Shown piece after piece: positions 6,186-15,202 of a stretch of 57,846 nucleotides of DNA. The stretch is from contig MEKT01000033.1 in the NCBI GenBank assembly GCA_001767435.1, positions 1 to 57,846 of the forward strand, given 5' to 3'. The notes beneath the pieces were generated by a model. That model did no database searches, was not told the origin of the DNA, and worked only from the letters and a program-made list of their open reading frames with translations. Every line of letters begins with the position of its first letter. The first letter of the stretch is position 1. The position numbers and the translations under genes were made by a program. The DNA comes from Acidobacteria bacterium RIFCSPLOWO2_02_FULL_65_29. GTDB lineage: Bacteria > Acidobacteriota > Vicinamibacteria > Vicinamibacterales > CAVVIG01.

Positions 6186-7912
6186 CAACGGGGCTCCCTT
6201 GTCAGAGGCGTCGGAGACGTCGGAGACGTCGGAGGCGCCCCTAGCGTCCCTGCCTGCGGTTCGAGCGGCTGGCCGTCCGGACCGCACGGAAGCACCGACA
6301 GGAACGGGGCCGCGCTGTTAGCGCTGTCAGCGTTGTTGCGAGCCATCAACCGCGGGTCTGCCGCGGCTGGCGTTCCCGCGGCCGATGCGACGGGGAGCGG
6401 CGTCACGCAGTCGGCGGCCAGCGCGGTCGCGTACTGCGGGCTCACGCGCGCAACCACACGGTTGACCGAGGTGCTGATCCGGTCGAGGAACGGCTTGGGA
6501 TAAATGCCGATCCAGACGGCCAGGATGATCAGCGGCGCGAAGGTCGCGAACTCGCGGCCGCTCAGGTCGGCCAGCGTCTCGTTCTTCGGATTCTCGACTT
6601 TGCCGAACATCGTGCGCTGGTAGAGGTAGAGCATGTACGCGGCGCCAAGCACGATGCCGCTCGCGGCAATCACCGCCCAGGCCTTGTTGGCCACGAAGAC
6701 GCCCTGCAGGATCAGAATTTCACCGATGAAGCCGTTGAGCGTCGGCAGCCCGATCGAGGACATCGTCATCACCAGGAAGACGGCCGCGTACACCGGCATG
6801 ACCTTCGACAAGCCGCCGTACTCGGAAATCTCACGGGTGTGACGGCGCTCGTACACGATGCCCACGATGAGGAAGAGCGCGCCAGTCGAGATGCCGTGGT
6901 TCAGCTGCTGGATGATGCTGCCGGTGATGCCCACGGGGTTCAGGGCGAACATGCCGAGCATGACCAAGGCCATGTGGCTCACCGACGAGTAGGCGACGAG
7001 CCGCTTCCAGTCCTTTTGCGCCAGCGCCACGAGCGCGCCGTAGACGATGCCAATCGCCGACAGAGTCACGATCATCGGCACGAAGTGCCTGGACGCCTCG
7101 GGCAGGATGGGCAGACTGAACCGCAGGAACCCGTACGTGCCCATCTTCAGGAGGACGGCGGCCAGAATCACGGAGCCGGCCGTCGGCGCATCGGTGTGCG
7201 CATCGGGCAGCCACGTGTGGAAGGGAAACATCGGGACCTTGATCGCGAAGCCGAGAAAGAACGAGAGGAAGATCCACCACTGCAGGTCGAACGGGAGATT
7301 CATCCCCTGGTACTGAGTCACGTCGAAGGAGTACACGCCCGTGACGGTGTGGCCGTGGAAGTAGAGCGCCAGGATGCCAAGCAGCATGACGACGCTGCCG
7401 ACCAGGGTGTACAGGAAGAACTTGATCGCCGAGTACAGGCGGTTCGAGCTGCCCCAGATGCCGATGAGGAAGTACATCGGCACCAGCATGACCTCCCAGA
7501 ACAGGAAGAACAGGAGGAAGTCGAGCGCCATGAACGCGCCGAGCATGCCGGTCTGCAGCACGAGCAGGAAGATGTAGTACTCCTTCACGCGCTCGGTGAT
7601 GGCGGACCACGACGACAACACGGCGATGGACCCCATCATCGTCGTCAGCAAAATGAGCAGCGCCGCGAAACCGTCGATCCCGAGGAAATACTCAGCGCCG
7701 ATCGAGGGAATCCAGGGTGCGCGCTCGACGAACTGGAAGTCGGGGCTCTGCGGATTGAGCCAGAACCAGAGCGGAACCGAAATCGCGAAGCCGACGAACG
7801 CCACGATGTTGGCAATCCACTTGATGGCGTTCTCGTTCTGCTTGTTCACGAACAGCAGTACGAGCGCGCCGGCCAGCGGCGTGAACAGAATGAGCGAAAG
7901 ATAGTGAGTCAT
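6185..7912 (-). CDS. nuoM: NADH-quinone oxidoreductase subunit M
   Basis: The 575-residue antiporter-like subunit shows LFFLFWEVMLVPMYFLIGIWG with the pump Glu, FAIKVPMFPFHTWLPDAHTDAPTAGSV with the conserved Lys, and DWKRLVAYSSVSHMALVMLG. The last 80 or so residues are low-complexity Pro/Ala/Ser (ending APPTSPTSPTPLTREPR) and go beyond the usual C-terminus. Their end is written by a 9-nt tandem repeat at 6205-6237. ATG 7912 overlaps the nuoL stop in ATGA, so translation is probably coupled. Confidence 0.95.
   Translation of the reverse strand: MTHYLSLILFTPLAGALVLLFVNKQNENAIKWIANIVAFVGFAISVPLWFWLNPQSPDFQFVERAPWIPSIGAEYFLGIDGFAALLILLTTMMGSIAVLSSWSAITERVKEYYIFLLVLQTGMLGAFMALDFLLFFLFWEVMLVPMYFLIGIWGSSNRLYSAIKFFLYTLVGSVVMLLGILALYFHGHTVTGVYSFDVTQYQGMNLPFDLQWWIFLSFFLGFAIKVPMFPFHTWLPDAHTDAPTAGSVILAAVLLKMGTYGFLRFSLPILPEASRHFVPMIVTLSAIGIVYGALVALAQKDWKRLVAYSSVSHMALVMLGMFALNPVGITGSIIQQLNHGISTGALFLIVGIVYERRHTREISEYGGLSKVMPVYAAVFLVMTMSSIGLPTLNGFIGEILILQGVFVANKAWAVIAASGIVLGAAYMLYLYQRTMFGKVENPKNETLADLSGREFATFAPLIILAVWIGIYPKPFLDRISTSVNRVVARVSPQYATALAADCVTPLPVASAAGTPAAADPRLMARNNADSANSAAPFLSVLPCGPDGQPLEPQAGTLGAPPTSPTSPTPLTREPR
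6205..6237 (-). repeat. 9-nt tandem repeat at the 3' end of nuoM
   Basis: Three and a half units of GAGACGTCG type (plus-strand spelling) are read in the nuoM frame as the TSP TSP TP tail. The array stays in frame and lies just before the stop codon. Confidence 0.8.
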
Positions 7913-10113
7913 AGGGACCGCAGAATCAGATACACGCCCACGAACGCGAAGATGCCGAAGACCATCAGCAGCGCGTAGTTCTGCACGAGCCCGGTCTGCA
8001 GCCGGCGGAACCAATAGCTCGACTCTTCCGTCGTCCACCCCACGAGGTTCACGGCGCCGTCCACGACGTATCGATCGGTCAGCCCCGACAGCCACGAGCT
8101 GACGAGCGTGAGCCAGCCGGTGCCGTTGACGCCGCCGTCGACGACGTGGCGATCGAAGCCCCAGAGTCCGCGCCCGCCGGCCATCGTGCCCGCCACGACC
8201 GTCGCGTTGTACAGCTCGTCCACGTAGTACTTGTGGGACAGCGTGCGGTGCGCGCCCGCCCACTGCTCGGCCAGACGCTCCGAGACCTCGGGGCTGGTGA
8301 TGTAGAACTTGCGAGCGAGGAGAATCCCGATGACGGCGATGACGACCGAGAACAGCATCAGCGCGCGTTCGATGTTGACGGAGGCGTGCTCGGCGTTGTC
8401 TTCTGGCGCGGCCTCCGCCTGGGCAGCTGCCGGCTCGGCGGCCTCGGCCGCGGCCTGGTGGGCCGTCGACGCCGTGAAGCTCGGCTCGAGAAAATGCTCG
8501 ATCGCGTTTCCGCCGCCGACGGCCGCGGGAATGCCGACCAGGCCGGCGACCATCGCGCCGACGGCCAGTGCCATCAGCGGGAACGTCATGGGCGTCGGCG
8601 ACTCGTGCGGCCCGTGCCACGGACCGTGGCCGCCATGTCCCGTCGCGGCGTGCCCGGCATGGTCATCGTGCGAGCCTGGGTGCGCCGCCGCCGCTCCGGA
8701 ATCGCCGCCGTGACCGTGCCCCGCGGCCTCCCAGGCGGGCCCGCGATAGCCGCCAAGAAAGGTCATCGACATCAACCGGAACATGTAGAACGCCGTCATC
8801 ATCGCGGTGACGACCGCCAGCGCCCAGATCAGCGTGTTGTGCTCGAACGCCCGGTACAGGATTTCGTCCTTGCTGAAGAAGCCCGACAGCGGCGGAATGC
8901 CGGCGATAGCCAGCGTGCCGATCATCATCGTCATGAACGTGACCGGGAGGTACTTCTTGAGTCCACCCATCCGCCGCATGTCCTGCTCGCCCGCCATGGC
9001 GTGGATCACCGATCCGCTGCCGAGGAACAGGAGGGCTTTGAAGAACGCGTGCGTCATCAGATGGAAGGCGCCGGCCGAGAACGCGCCGACGCCCATCGCG
9101 GTGAACATGTAGCCGAGCTGCGACACGGTTGAATACGCGAGCACCCGCTTGATGTCGTACTGCACCAGGCCAATCGAGGCGGCCATGAGCGCCGTCAGCA
9201 CACCGACGATCGCGACCACTTCCATGACCATCGGGGCGTGCGAGAAGAGCACGGCGTTCCGACCCACCATGTACACGCCTGCCGTCACCATCGTCGCCGC
9301 ATGAATCAGCGCGGAGACGGGCGTCGGTCCCTCCATGGCGTCGGGCAGCCAGACGAACAGCGGAATCTGCGCGCTCTTGCCGGTCGCGCCAATGAACAGC
9401 AGCAGGGCAATGGCCGACAGGACGCCGAACTGCATCGTCTCGACGGGCATCAAGGCAGCCGCGTCCTGCACCGCCCGGAAATCGAGCGTGCCGAACGTGT
9501 AGTAGATCAGGAACACACCGAGGATGAATCCCCAGTCACCGATCCGGTTGGTGATGAACGCCTTCTTGCCCGCATCGGCCGCGCTCTTCTTCTCGTACCA
9601 GTAGCCGATCAGCAGGTACGAGCAGAGGCCAACGCCTTCCCAGCCCACGAACATCACCAGGAAGTTGTTGCCCAGGACGAGCATGAGCATGAAGAAGCAG
9701 AACAGGTTGAGGTAGCAGAAGAAGCGCGCCACGCCGCCGCGCGGCTCCTCGGCCATGTACGCCGTCGAGTAGACGTGAATGAGCGTGCCAACGCCGGTGA
9801 CGACGAGCAGCATCATTCCCGAGAGCGGATCGAGCCGGAAGCCCCAGGGCACGTGGAACCGGCCGATGAGGCCGTCGTGCATCCCGAGCGGGATCGCGGG
9901 TATCCACTCGGCGACGTTCACGTCGTAGAAGCGAGCCTCGGCGGGCAGCCCGAGGAGCTGCCAGAACGCGACGACCGACAGACCGAGTGCGAGCGTCATC
10001 GTCGCGCAGGCGACGAGGCCGGCCGCCTGCTTCGAAAACGCACGGATGCCGACGAGGCCGTTGAGGGCGGCGCCGATGCCGGGCAGAAGAGGGATGAGCC
10101 AGATGTACCGCAT
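7909..10113 (-). CDS. nuoL: NADH-quinone oxidoreductase subunit L
   Basis: The 734-residue protein is the distal antiporter-like pump with the long amphipathic C-terminal helix. Marks include FVGWEGVGLCSYLLIGYW with the pump Glu, GKSAQIPLFVWLPDAMEGPTPVSALIHAATMV, and DIKRVLAYSTVSQLGYM. Between the core helices and the C-terminal arm sits a His-rich loop (GHGHGGDSG ... HDDHAGHAATGHGGHG) with about 15 His in 45 residues, a possible metal-binding or merely flexible insertion. A tandem pair DRHVVDGGVNGTGW / DRYVVDGAVNLVGW lies near the C-terminus, usual for the family. The start lies 46 nt after nuoK. Confidence 0.95.
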   Translation of the reverse strand: MRYIWLIPLLPGIGAALNGLVGIRAFSKQAAGLVACATMTLALGLSVVAFWQLLGLPAEARFYDVNVAEWIPAIPLGMHDGLIGRFHVPWGFRLDPLSGMMLLVVTGVGTLIHVYSTAYMAEEPRGGVARFFCYLNLFCFFMLMLVLGNNFLVMFVGWEGVGLCSYLLIGYWYEKKSAADAGKKAFITNRIGDWGFILGVFLIYYTFGTLDFRAVQDAAALMPVETMQFGVLSAIALLLFIGATGKSAQIPLFVWLPDAMEGPTPVSALIHAATMVTAGVYMVGRNAVLFSHAPMVMEVVAIVGVLTALMAASIGLVQYDIKRVLAYSTVSQLGYMFTAMGVGAFSAGAFHLMTHAFFKALLFLGSGSVIHAMAGEQDMRRMGGLKKYLPVTFMTMMIGTLAIAGIPPLSGFFSKDEILYRAFEHNTLIWALAVVTAMMTAFYMFRLMSMTFLGGYRGPAWEAAGHGHGGDSGAAAAHPGSHDDHAGHAATGHGGHGPWHGPHESPTPMTFPLMALAVGAMVAGLVGIPAAVGGGNAIEHFLEPSFTASTAHQAAAEAAEPAAAQAEAAPEDNAEHASVNIERALMLFSVVIAVIGILLARKFYITSPEVSERLAEQWAGAHRTLSHKYYVDELYNATVVAGTMAGGRGLWGFDRHVVDGGVNGTGWLTLVSSWLSGLTDRYVVDGAVNLVGWTTEESSYWFRRLQTGLVQNYALLMVFGIFAFVGVYLILRSL

Positions 10114-10159
10114 GTCTATGTCAGGCCCGGTGGGTCTGGTGGGTCAAGACCGACCCGGC

Positions 10160-10462
10160 CTACCACCGCATCAAATTCATCTCGTCGATGTTCACGGTTT
10201 CCTTGTTCCGGAAGAACGCCAGAATGATCCCCAGGCCGACGGCGGCTTCGGCGGCCGCAACCGCGATGATGAAGATCGCGAACACCTGCCCGACCGCGTT
10301 CTGAAGCTGGTTCGAGAACGCCACCAGATTGATGTTGACCGCGTTCAGGATCAGCTCAATCGACATGAAGATGATGATGATGTTTCGTCGCACCATCACG
10401 CCGACAACGCCGATCGTGAAGAGCGCCGCGGACAGCAGCATGTAATGGGTTGGAGTGATCAC
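10160..10462 (-). CDS. nuoK: NADH-quinone oxidoreductase subunit K
   Basis: The 100-residue, three-helix subunit contains the two membrane Glu residues of the family in [19 protein letters not shown] and [20 protein letters not shown]. The start is GTG 10462, overlapping the nuoJ TGA in GTGA and preceded by GAGGGA. A longer open frame upstream is rejected because it overlaps nuoJ. Nothing is missing relative to family length. The 46 nt between nuoK and nuoL holds a short 9-nt repeat (CCGGTGGGT CTGGTGGGT at about 10127-10144). Confidence 0.95.
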   Translation of the reverse strand: MITPTHYMLLSAALFTIGVVGVMVRRNIIIIFMSIELILNAVNINLVAFSNQLQNAVGQVFAIFIIAVAAAEAAVGLGIILAFFRNKETVNIDEMNLMRW

Positions 10463-10968
10463 AGTTCCCTCTTGGCGAGTACTATGGCCCCAATCATGGC
10501 CACCAGGAGCAGCATCGACGCGATTTCGAACGGAATCAGGTAGCTGGTGTACAGCAGCCAGCCGACTTCCTCCGTATTGCCCGTCACCGGCGCGGCGACC
10601 GCGGCCAGCGCGGGCGCGGGCTTCACGTATCCGTAACTGGCAATGACGCCGATCTCGAGCAGCATGGCGGCCGACAACGCGAACCCGAGCGTGGTCCGGC
10701 GGTGCGGATCCGCGTACGCCTCTGGCGGCCGCTTCAGATTGACCAGCATCACGACGAACAGGTACAGCACGACGATGCCGCCTGCGTAGACCAGGATTTG
10801 AATAATCGCCAGGAACTCGGCGCCAAGGGACGCGTACAGCGCCGCCACGAACAGAAAATCGATGACGAGAAATACGACGCTGTGCACGGCCTCTTTCGCC
10901 GTGACGACGAGCACGGCAAAAATCAGGATGAACCCGGCAATGATGTAGAACGCGATGGCTTCGCCCAT
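10459..10968 (-). CDS. nuoJ: NADH-quinone oxidoreductase subunit J
   Basis: The 169-residue five-helix subunit has family blocks [34 protein letters not shown] and [25 protein letters not shown]. Its third helix carries the pi-bulge region proposed to couple redox chemistry to pumping. ATG 10968 shares its A with the TAA of nuoH. In most bacteria nuoI (two 4Fe-4S clusters) sits between nuoH and nuoJ; here the two genes touch, so nuoI has been lost from this locus. Confidence 0.95.
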   Translation of the reverse strand: MGEAIAFYIIAGFILIFAVLVVTAKEAVHSVVFLVIDFLFVAALYASLGAEFLAIIQILVYAGGIVVLYLFVVMLVNLKRPPEAYADPHRRTTLGFALSAAMLLEIGVIASYGYVKPAPALAAVAAPVTGNTEEVGWLLYTSYLIPFEIASMLLLVAMIGAIVLAKREL

Positions 10969-11990
10969 TAGAGCAACAAGACCCGGACAATGCCGGTCAC
11001 CACAAGGTTGGCAATCGCGATCGGGATGAGGACTTTCCACCCGAGGTTCATCAGCTGGTCATAGCGGTAACGGGGCAGCGTCGCGCGGATCCAGATGAAC
11101 AAGTAGAGGAACACGAACGACTTGAGCAGGAACCACGCCCAGCTCGGCACGTAGTACAAGAAGCCGAACGCCGCCACGTTGGGAAATGGCGGCAGCCATC
11201 CGCCGAGAAACAGTGTCGTCACCACCGACGAGACGACGATCATGTTCGCGTACTCGGCGAGGAAGAACAGGGCGAAGCGCATGCCGCTGTACTCGGTGTG
11301 AAACCCGCCCGTCAGCTCCTGCTCGGCCTCGGGCAGATCGAACGGCGCGCGGTTGGTCTCGGCCAGCCCGCCAATCAACACGAGCACGAACGCCACAGGC
11401 TGCGCGAAGACGAACCAGACATGCGAGTTGTACTGCGCGTTGACGATCTGGACCATGCTCAGCGAGCCGGCCATGACGACGACGCTCACGAGGGTGAGCG
11501 TCACCGCGACTTCATAGCTGATGAGCTGCGCCGACGCCCGAAGGCTTGCCAGCAGCGGATACTTGCTGTTCGACGCATAACCCGCGAGGATGATGCCGTA
11601 CACGCCAACCGACGCCACCGAGACGACGTAGAGCAGCCCGACGTTGATGTCGGTGATGTAGAGCGTGACCTGCCGGCCAAACAGGCTCACCTCGGACCCG
11701 AAGGGAATCACGGCATAGACGATGAGCGCCGGCACCATCGAGATGATGGGCGCCGCGGTGAACAGCCATTTGTCGGCCCGGACCGGCGTGATGTCTTCCT
11801 TGATCATCAGCTTCACGGCGTCGGCCACCGGCTGCAGAATGCCGTACGGTCCGACGCGCATGGGCCCGAGCCGCGACTGGGCCCAGGCGATGACCTTCCG
11901 CTCGAGCAGCACCATGTAGGTCACGCCGACGAGCGTGGCGTTCAGCACGATGACGATCTTCAACAGCGGGATGACGAAGGTGTCAACCAT
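10968..11990 (-). CDS. nuoH: NADH-quinone oxidoreductase subunit H
   Basis: The 340-residue membrane subunit joins the peripheral arm to the pumps and forms part of the quinone site. Signatures are [68 protein letters not shown] with the acidic loop, and [22 protein letters not shown] 11990 is chosen because [17 protein letters not shown] is the normal N-terminus. It starts 7 nt after nuoD. Confidence 0.95.
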   Translation of the reverse strand: MVDTFVIPLLKIVIVLNATLVGVTYMVLLERKVIAWAQSRLGPMRVGPYGILQPVADAVKLMIKEDITPVRADKWLFTAAPIISMVPALIVYAVIPFGSEVSLFGRQVTLYITDINVGLLYVVSVASVGVYGIILAGYASNSKYPLLASLRASAQLISYEVAVTLTLVSVVVMAGSLSMVQIVNAQYNSHVWFVFAQPVAFVLVLIGGLAETNRAPFDLPEAEQELTGGFHTEYSGMRFALFFLAEYANMIVVSSVVTTLFLGGWLPPFPNVAAFGFLYYVPSWAWFLLKSFVFLYLFIWIRATLPRYRYDQLMNLGWKVLIPIAIANLVVTGIVRVLLL

Positions 11991-11997
11991 CGTCGGC

Positions 11998-13128
11998 TTA
12001 CCTGTCGACTTCCCCGAGGACGATGTCGATCGAACCGATGAGCGCGACCACGTCCGCGACCAGGTGCCCGCGGACCAGCCGCGGCAGCGCCTGCAGATTG
12101 CAGAACGAGGGCGGCCGCACCCGGAAGCGGTACGGATTGGTCGACTTGCCGTCGCTGACGATGAAGTAGCCGAGCTCGCCTTTCGGCGACTCGATGGCAT
12201 GATACGTCTCGCCGGCCGGCGGCTTGATGAGGCGCGGCACCTTGCCGACGATCGGTCCTTCGGGAATACCCTGGGTCGCCTGCCGGATGATCCGCAGCGA
12301 TTGGCGGAACTCCTCGATGCGCACCAGATACCGATCGTAGGTGTCGCCGGCGGTGCCAATCGGCACATCGAACTCCATCTCGTCGTACGCCGCGTACGGC
12401 TCGTCCTTCCGCACGTCGCGCGGGACGCCGGAGCCGCGCAGCGCGGGGCCGCACATCCCGAGCGCCACGGCTTCTGGTCCTCCAATGACGCCCACGCCCT
12501 TGGTCCGCTCCAGCCAGATGCGGTTGTGCGTGAGCAGCGTCTCGTACTCGTCGATCTTCGAGTCCATGATCTTGCAGAACTCGAGGACCTTCTTGTCCCA
12601 GCCCGGCGGAATTTCCAGCGGCAGGCCGCCGATGCGCATCGAGTTGTACGTCAGGCGCGCGCCGCAGTACTCCTCGAACAAGTCCAGGATCAGCTCGCGC
12701 TCGCGGAACGCGTAGAGAAACACCGTCATCGCGCCGATGTCCATCGCGTGCGTGCCGATCCAGAGGCAGTGGCTCGCGATGCGCTGCAGCTCGCACAGAA
12801 TCGTGCGCACGTAACGCGCCCGCCTGGGCACTTCGAGCGAGAGCAGCTTCTCGACGGTCTCGCAGTAGCCGACGTTGCTCGTCGCCGCCGCCACGTAGTC
12901 CATCCGATCCGTCAACAAGATAATCTGCGTCCAGTTGCGGTTCTCGCTCAGCTTCTCGATGCCGCGATGCAGATACCCAATCACGACATCGGCGTTGACC
13001 ACCTTCTCGCCGTCGAGCCGCAGCACGACCCGGAGCACACCGTGCGTGCTCGGGTGCTGCGGGCCCATGTTGATCACCAGCTCGTCGGTGTCGAACATGG
13101 CACCGTGGTGGACTGCCGGGGGTTGCAT
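11998..13128 (-). CDS. nuoD: NADH-quinone oxidoreductase subunit D (49-kDa)
   Basis: The 376-residue peripheral-arm subunit descends from the large subunit of NiFe hydrogenases and builds the quinone pocket. Visible marks are [16 protein letters not shown], the [10 protein letters not shown] helix with the conserved His and Glu, and the C-terminal [12 protein letters not shown]. An internal ATG at 13098 ([16 protein letters not shown]) is an alternative start. It is encoded without its redox partner NuoB, whose gene is missing here. The 42-nt gap from nuoC carries an 8-nt repeat. Confidence 0.95.
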   Translation of the reverse strand: MQPPAVHHGAMFDTDELVINMGPQHPSTHGVLRVVLRLDGEKVVNADVVIGYLHRGIEKLSENRNWTQIILLTDRMDYVAAATSNVGYCETVEKLLSLEVPRRARYVRTILCELQRIASHCLWIGTHAMDIGAMTVFLYAFRERELILDLFEEYCGARLTYNSMRIGGLPLEIPPGWDKKVLEFCKIMDSKIDEYETLLTHNRIWLERTKGVGVIGGPEAVALGMCGPALRGSGVPRDVRKDEPYAAYDEMEFDVPIGTAGDTYDRYLVRIEEFRQSLRIIRQATQGIPEGPIVGKVPRLIKPPAGETYHAIESPKGELGYFIVSDGKSTNPYRFRVRPPSFCNLQALPRLVRGHLVADVVALIGSIDIVLGEVDR

Positions 13129-13140
13129 GATCTCTTCTAC

Positions 13141-13173
13141 TTCTAACTTTTGACTTTTAACTTTTAGCTTTTA
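13141..13173 (-). repeat. 8-nt repeat at the nuoC-nuoD junction
   Basis: Plus-strand text runs TTCTAACTT TTGACTTT TAACTTTT AGCTTTTA, an AT-rich array with a period of 8 that contains the nuoC stop. It is strikingly AT-rich for this genome. Confidence 0.75.
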
Positions 13174-13776
13174 CTCGATGTCCGCCTGGTCTCGCGCCTG
13201 CTTCAGCCTCAGCCAGTCGAGAGGATTTTCCATGAGCAGCTCGCCGGGCCCCTCGAGCGGATAATCCTTTCGCTGCGGAAAACCCTGCCAGTCGTCGGGC
13301 ATCAGAATCCGCCGGCGATCGGGGTGGCCCGTGAAGTTCACGCCGAACATGTCGTAAATCTCCCGCTCGAACCAGTTGGCCGCCGGCCAGATCCCGCTGA
13401 CCGACGCATGCGGCTGGTGCTCGCCCACCTTGACCTTCACGCGGATCCGATGCCGGTGGCGGGTGGAATACAGCATGTAGACGACGTCGAAGCGCTCGGC
13501 GCGGGGCGGCCAATCGGTGGCCGTGACGTCCGAGCACATGTCGAACGCCGCGTCGGACCCGTCGCGCAGGTGTGTCGCGACGTCGAGAATGCGGGAGGCC
13601 TCCGCGATAATCGTCCAGTCGCCGACCCAGTAACTCGTCGCCACGACCGCGCCCGGAAGGGCGGCCTGAAGGGTCGCGACGAACGCCGGCGGCGCCTTGT
13701 CGGCCGGCGGCGGTGGATCGGGCGGACCGCTCGGCGGCGCCACCTTCTTTTCTGGAACCTTGGGGGCCTCAGCCAT
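13171..13776 (-). CDS. nuoC: NADH-quinone oxidoreductase subunit C (30-kDa)
   Basis: The 201-residue peripheral-arm subunit has [60 protein letters not shown], which spans the family signature ERE-DMFG-F-GHP-L-RIL. An unusual Pro-rich N-terminus (residues 10-30, [17 protein letters not shown]) precedes the fold. ATG 13776 follows the nuoA TAG with no spacer. The normal order A-B-C is broken because nuoB is absent. Confidence 0.95.
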   Translation of the reverse strand: MAEAPKVPEKKVAPPSGPPDPPPPADKAPPAFVATLQAALPGAVVATSYWVGDWTIIAEASRILDVATHLRDGSDAAFDMCSDVTATDWPPRAERFDVVYMLYSTRHRHRIRVKVKVGEHQPHASVSGIWPAANWFEREIYDMFGVNFTGHPDRRRILMPDDWQGFPQRKDYPLEGPGELLMENPLDWLRLKQARDQADIE

Positions 13777-14133
13777 CTAGACCCATTCCAGTGCGCCCTT
13801 CTGCCAGGCGTAGTAGTAGCCGACAACGAGAATGAAGATGAAGACCAGCATCTCGATCAAGCCAAACAGCAGCAGCTCGTCGAAAATGACCGCCCACGGA
13901 AACATGAAGACGGTCTCGACGTCGAAAATGACAAACAGCATCGCCACCAGGTAGTAGCGGACGCTATAGCGGTCGCGCGCGTCGCTGGTCGCTTCGATGC
14001 CGCATTCGTACGGCTCCAGCTTCACCTTGTTGTACTTGCTCGGGTGAATCAGGCTGGTGAAGAGCAGCGTGAAGACCGCAAAACCGGTCGCCACTGCGAT
14101 AAACATGGCGATGGGGATGTAGGCTGATGGCAT
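13777..14133 (-). CDS. nuoA: NADH-quinone oxidoreductase subunit A
   Basis: The 118-residue, three-helix subunit has the family core PYECGIEATSDARDRYSVRYYLVAMLFVIFDVETVFMFPW, including the loop Cys of PYECG and the FDVE motif. It is the first gene of the nuo operon and is preceded by a strong promoter (14173-14201). No clear Shine-Dalgarno sequence is seen before ATG 14133; the upstream bases are CACCCTC. The predicted leader is about 33 nt. Confidence 0.95.
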   Translation of the reverse strand: MPSAYIPIAMFIAVATGFAVFTLLFTSLIHPSKYNKVKLEPYECGIEATSDARDRYSVRYYLVAMLFVIFDVETVFMFPWAVIFDELLLFGLIEMLVFIFILVVGYYYAWQKGALEWV

Positions 14134-14172
14134 GAGGGTGATCGCGCGGCGGCGCTGCCTGAAGGCGGTTGG

Positions 14173-14201
14173 TTTATAACATGCGACCTGAGGGGTGTCA
14201 A
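14173..14201 (-). promoter_or_regulatory. Consensus-like sigma-70 promoter of the nuo operon
   Basis: On the minus strand a perfect -35 TTGACA (14201-14196) is followed by a 17-nt spacer and -10 TATAAA (14178-14173). Transcription should start near 14166. It is the best promoter match in the window and lies back-to-back with the promoter of the divergent vWA gene. Confidence 0.75.
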
Positions 14202-14270
14202 GAAACGGCCTGGACCGGACAGGATTTTCCGCAACTCATAGAATTCAAAGCAGTTTCGGCAATGGGCCAC

Positions 14271-14298
14271 TTGATCCTCGACAAAAGCGACCTATACT
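14271..14298 (+). promoter_or_regulatory. Promoter giving a leaderless vWA mRNA
   Basis: TTGATC (14271-14276), a 16-nt spacer and TATACT (14293-14298) precede ATG 14306 by exactly 7 nt. The predicted transcription start coincides with the start codon, implying a leaderless transcript. Confidence 0.6.
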
Positions 14299-14305
14299 GG
14301 GTCTC

Positions 14306-15202
14306 ATGCGAACTAGCGCTCGCTGGAGCGGGGTGATTCTGGCGGCGACACTCGCGGTCGCGGCCTCCGCCGGCCTTGCGGCGCAGGCGATTCAGCGGGC
14401 GCTGTACGTGAGCGTGCTCGACCGGGCGGGCGTGCCCGTGGCCGGTCTCGGCCCGGCCGACTTCATCGTCCGCGAGGACCGCGTGGCACGCGAAGTGCTG
14501 CGCGTCGGACCCGCCGACGAGCCCATGCAGATTGCGCTGCTCGTCGACAACAGCCAGGCCGCCGAGGGCTACATCCGCGACTACCGCGAGGCGCTGCCGG
14601 CTTTTGTCGCCGCGATGACCGAGCCGGGCGGGCCGAGACACGAAGTGTCGCTCGTGGCGCTGGCCGAGCGTCCGACGATTCTCTCGCGTTACACCTCGGA
14701 TCGCGCCGAGCTGCTGAAGGCCGTCGAGCGCGTGTTCTCGTTGAGCGGGAGCGCGACGTATCTGCTCGATGGCATCATCGAAACGAGTCAGGGCCTCATC
14801 AAGCGTGCGGCACCGCGTCCGGTGATCGTGGCCATCACCAGCGAAGGGCCGGAGTTGAGCGACCGCCATTTCGAGCAGGTGCTGACGCCCCTCGAGACGT
14901 CGGGGGCCGCCCTGCACGTGGTGTCGATCGGCCGGCCGGCCAACCTCGATCACGATCGTGGGGTCGTGCTCGATCGGGGCACGAAAGGGAGCGGCGGCCG
15001 CTACGACACGATCCTGCTGGGCACCGCGCTCACCGCGAGGATGAAAGAGATCGCGCGCGAATTGAACAGCCAGTACCTGGTCACCTACGCGCGGCCCAAG
15101 ACGCTCATTCCTCCCGAGCGCATCACCGTGGCCGCGGCGACGCCAGGGCTGACGGCGCGCGGTACCGCCGTGCGCGGGGATCGCGAAGAGCGGCGGCCGT
15201 GA
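14306..15202 (+). CDS. VWFA-related exported protein
   Basis: The 298-residue protein begins with a signal peptide (MRTSARWSGVILAATLAVAASAGLAAQA). A beta segment with VLDRAGVPVAGLGPADFIVREDRVAREV follows, as in VWFA-related proteins. The vWA fold begins at QIALLVDNSQAAEGY, where the first MIDAS motif is DNSQA rather than DxSxS, and continues with ATYLLDGIIETSQGL. A C-terminal strand SQYLVTYARPKTLIPPERITVAA is typical of this family. The protein is presumably periplasmic or surface-bound; ligands are unknown. It overlaps the next vWA gene by GTGA, so the two are probably made together. Start choice follows the promoter geometry. Confidence 0.75.
   Translation: MRTSARWSGVILAATLAVAASAGLAAQAIQRALYVSVLDRAGVPVAGLGPADFIVREDRVAREVLRVGPADEPMQIALLVDNSQAAEGYIRDYREALPAFVAAMTEPGGPRHEVSLVALAERPTILSRYTSDRAELLKAVERVFSLSGSATYLLDGIIETSQGLIKRAAPRPVIVAITSEGPELSDRHFEQVLTPLETSGAALHVVSIGRPANLDHDRGVVLDRGTKGSGGRYDTILLGTALTARMKEIARELNSQYLVTYARPKTLIPPERITVAAATPGLTARGTAVRGDREERRP

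Noticed and set aside
6839-7978. Long plus-strand frame opposite nuoM
   Set aside because: Charged, low-complexity translation without motifs; nuoM on the other strand is unambiguous.
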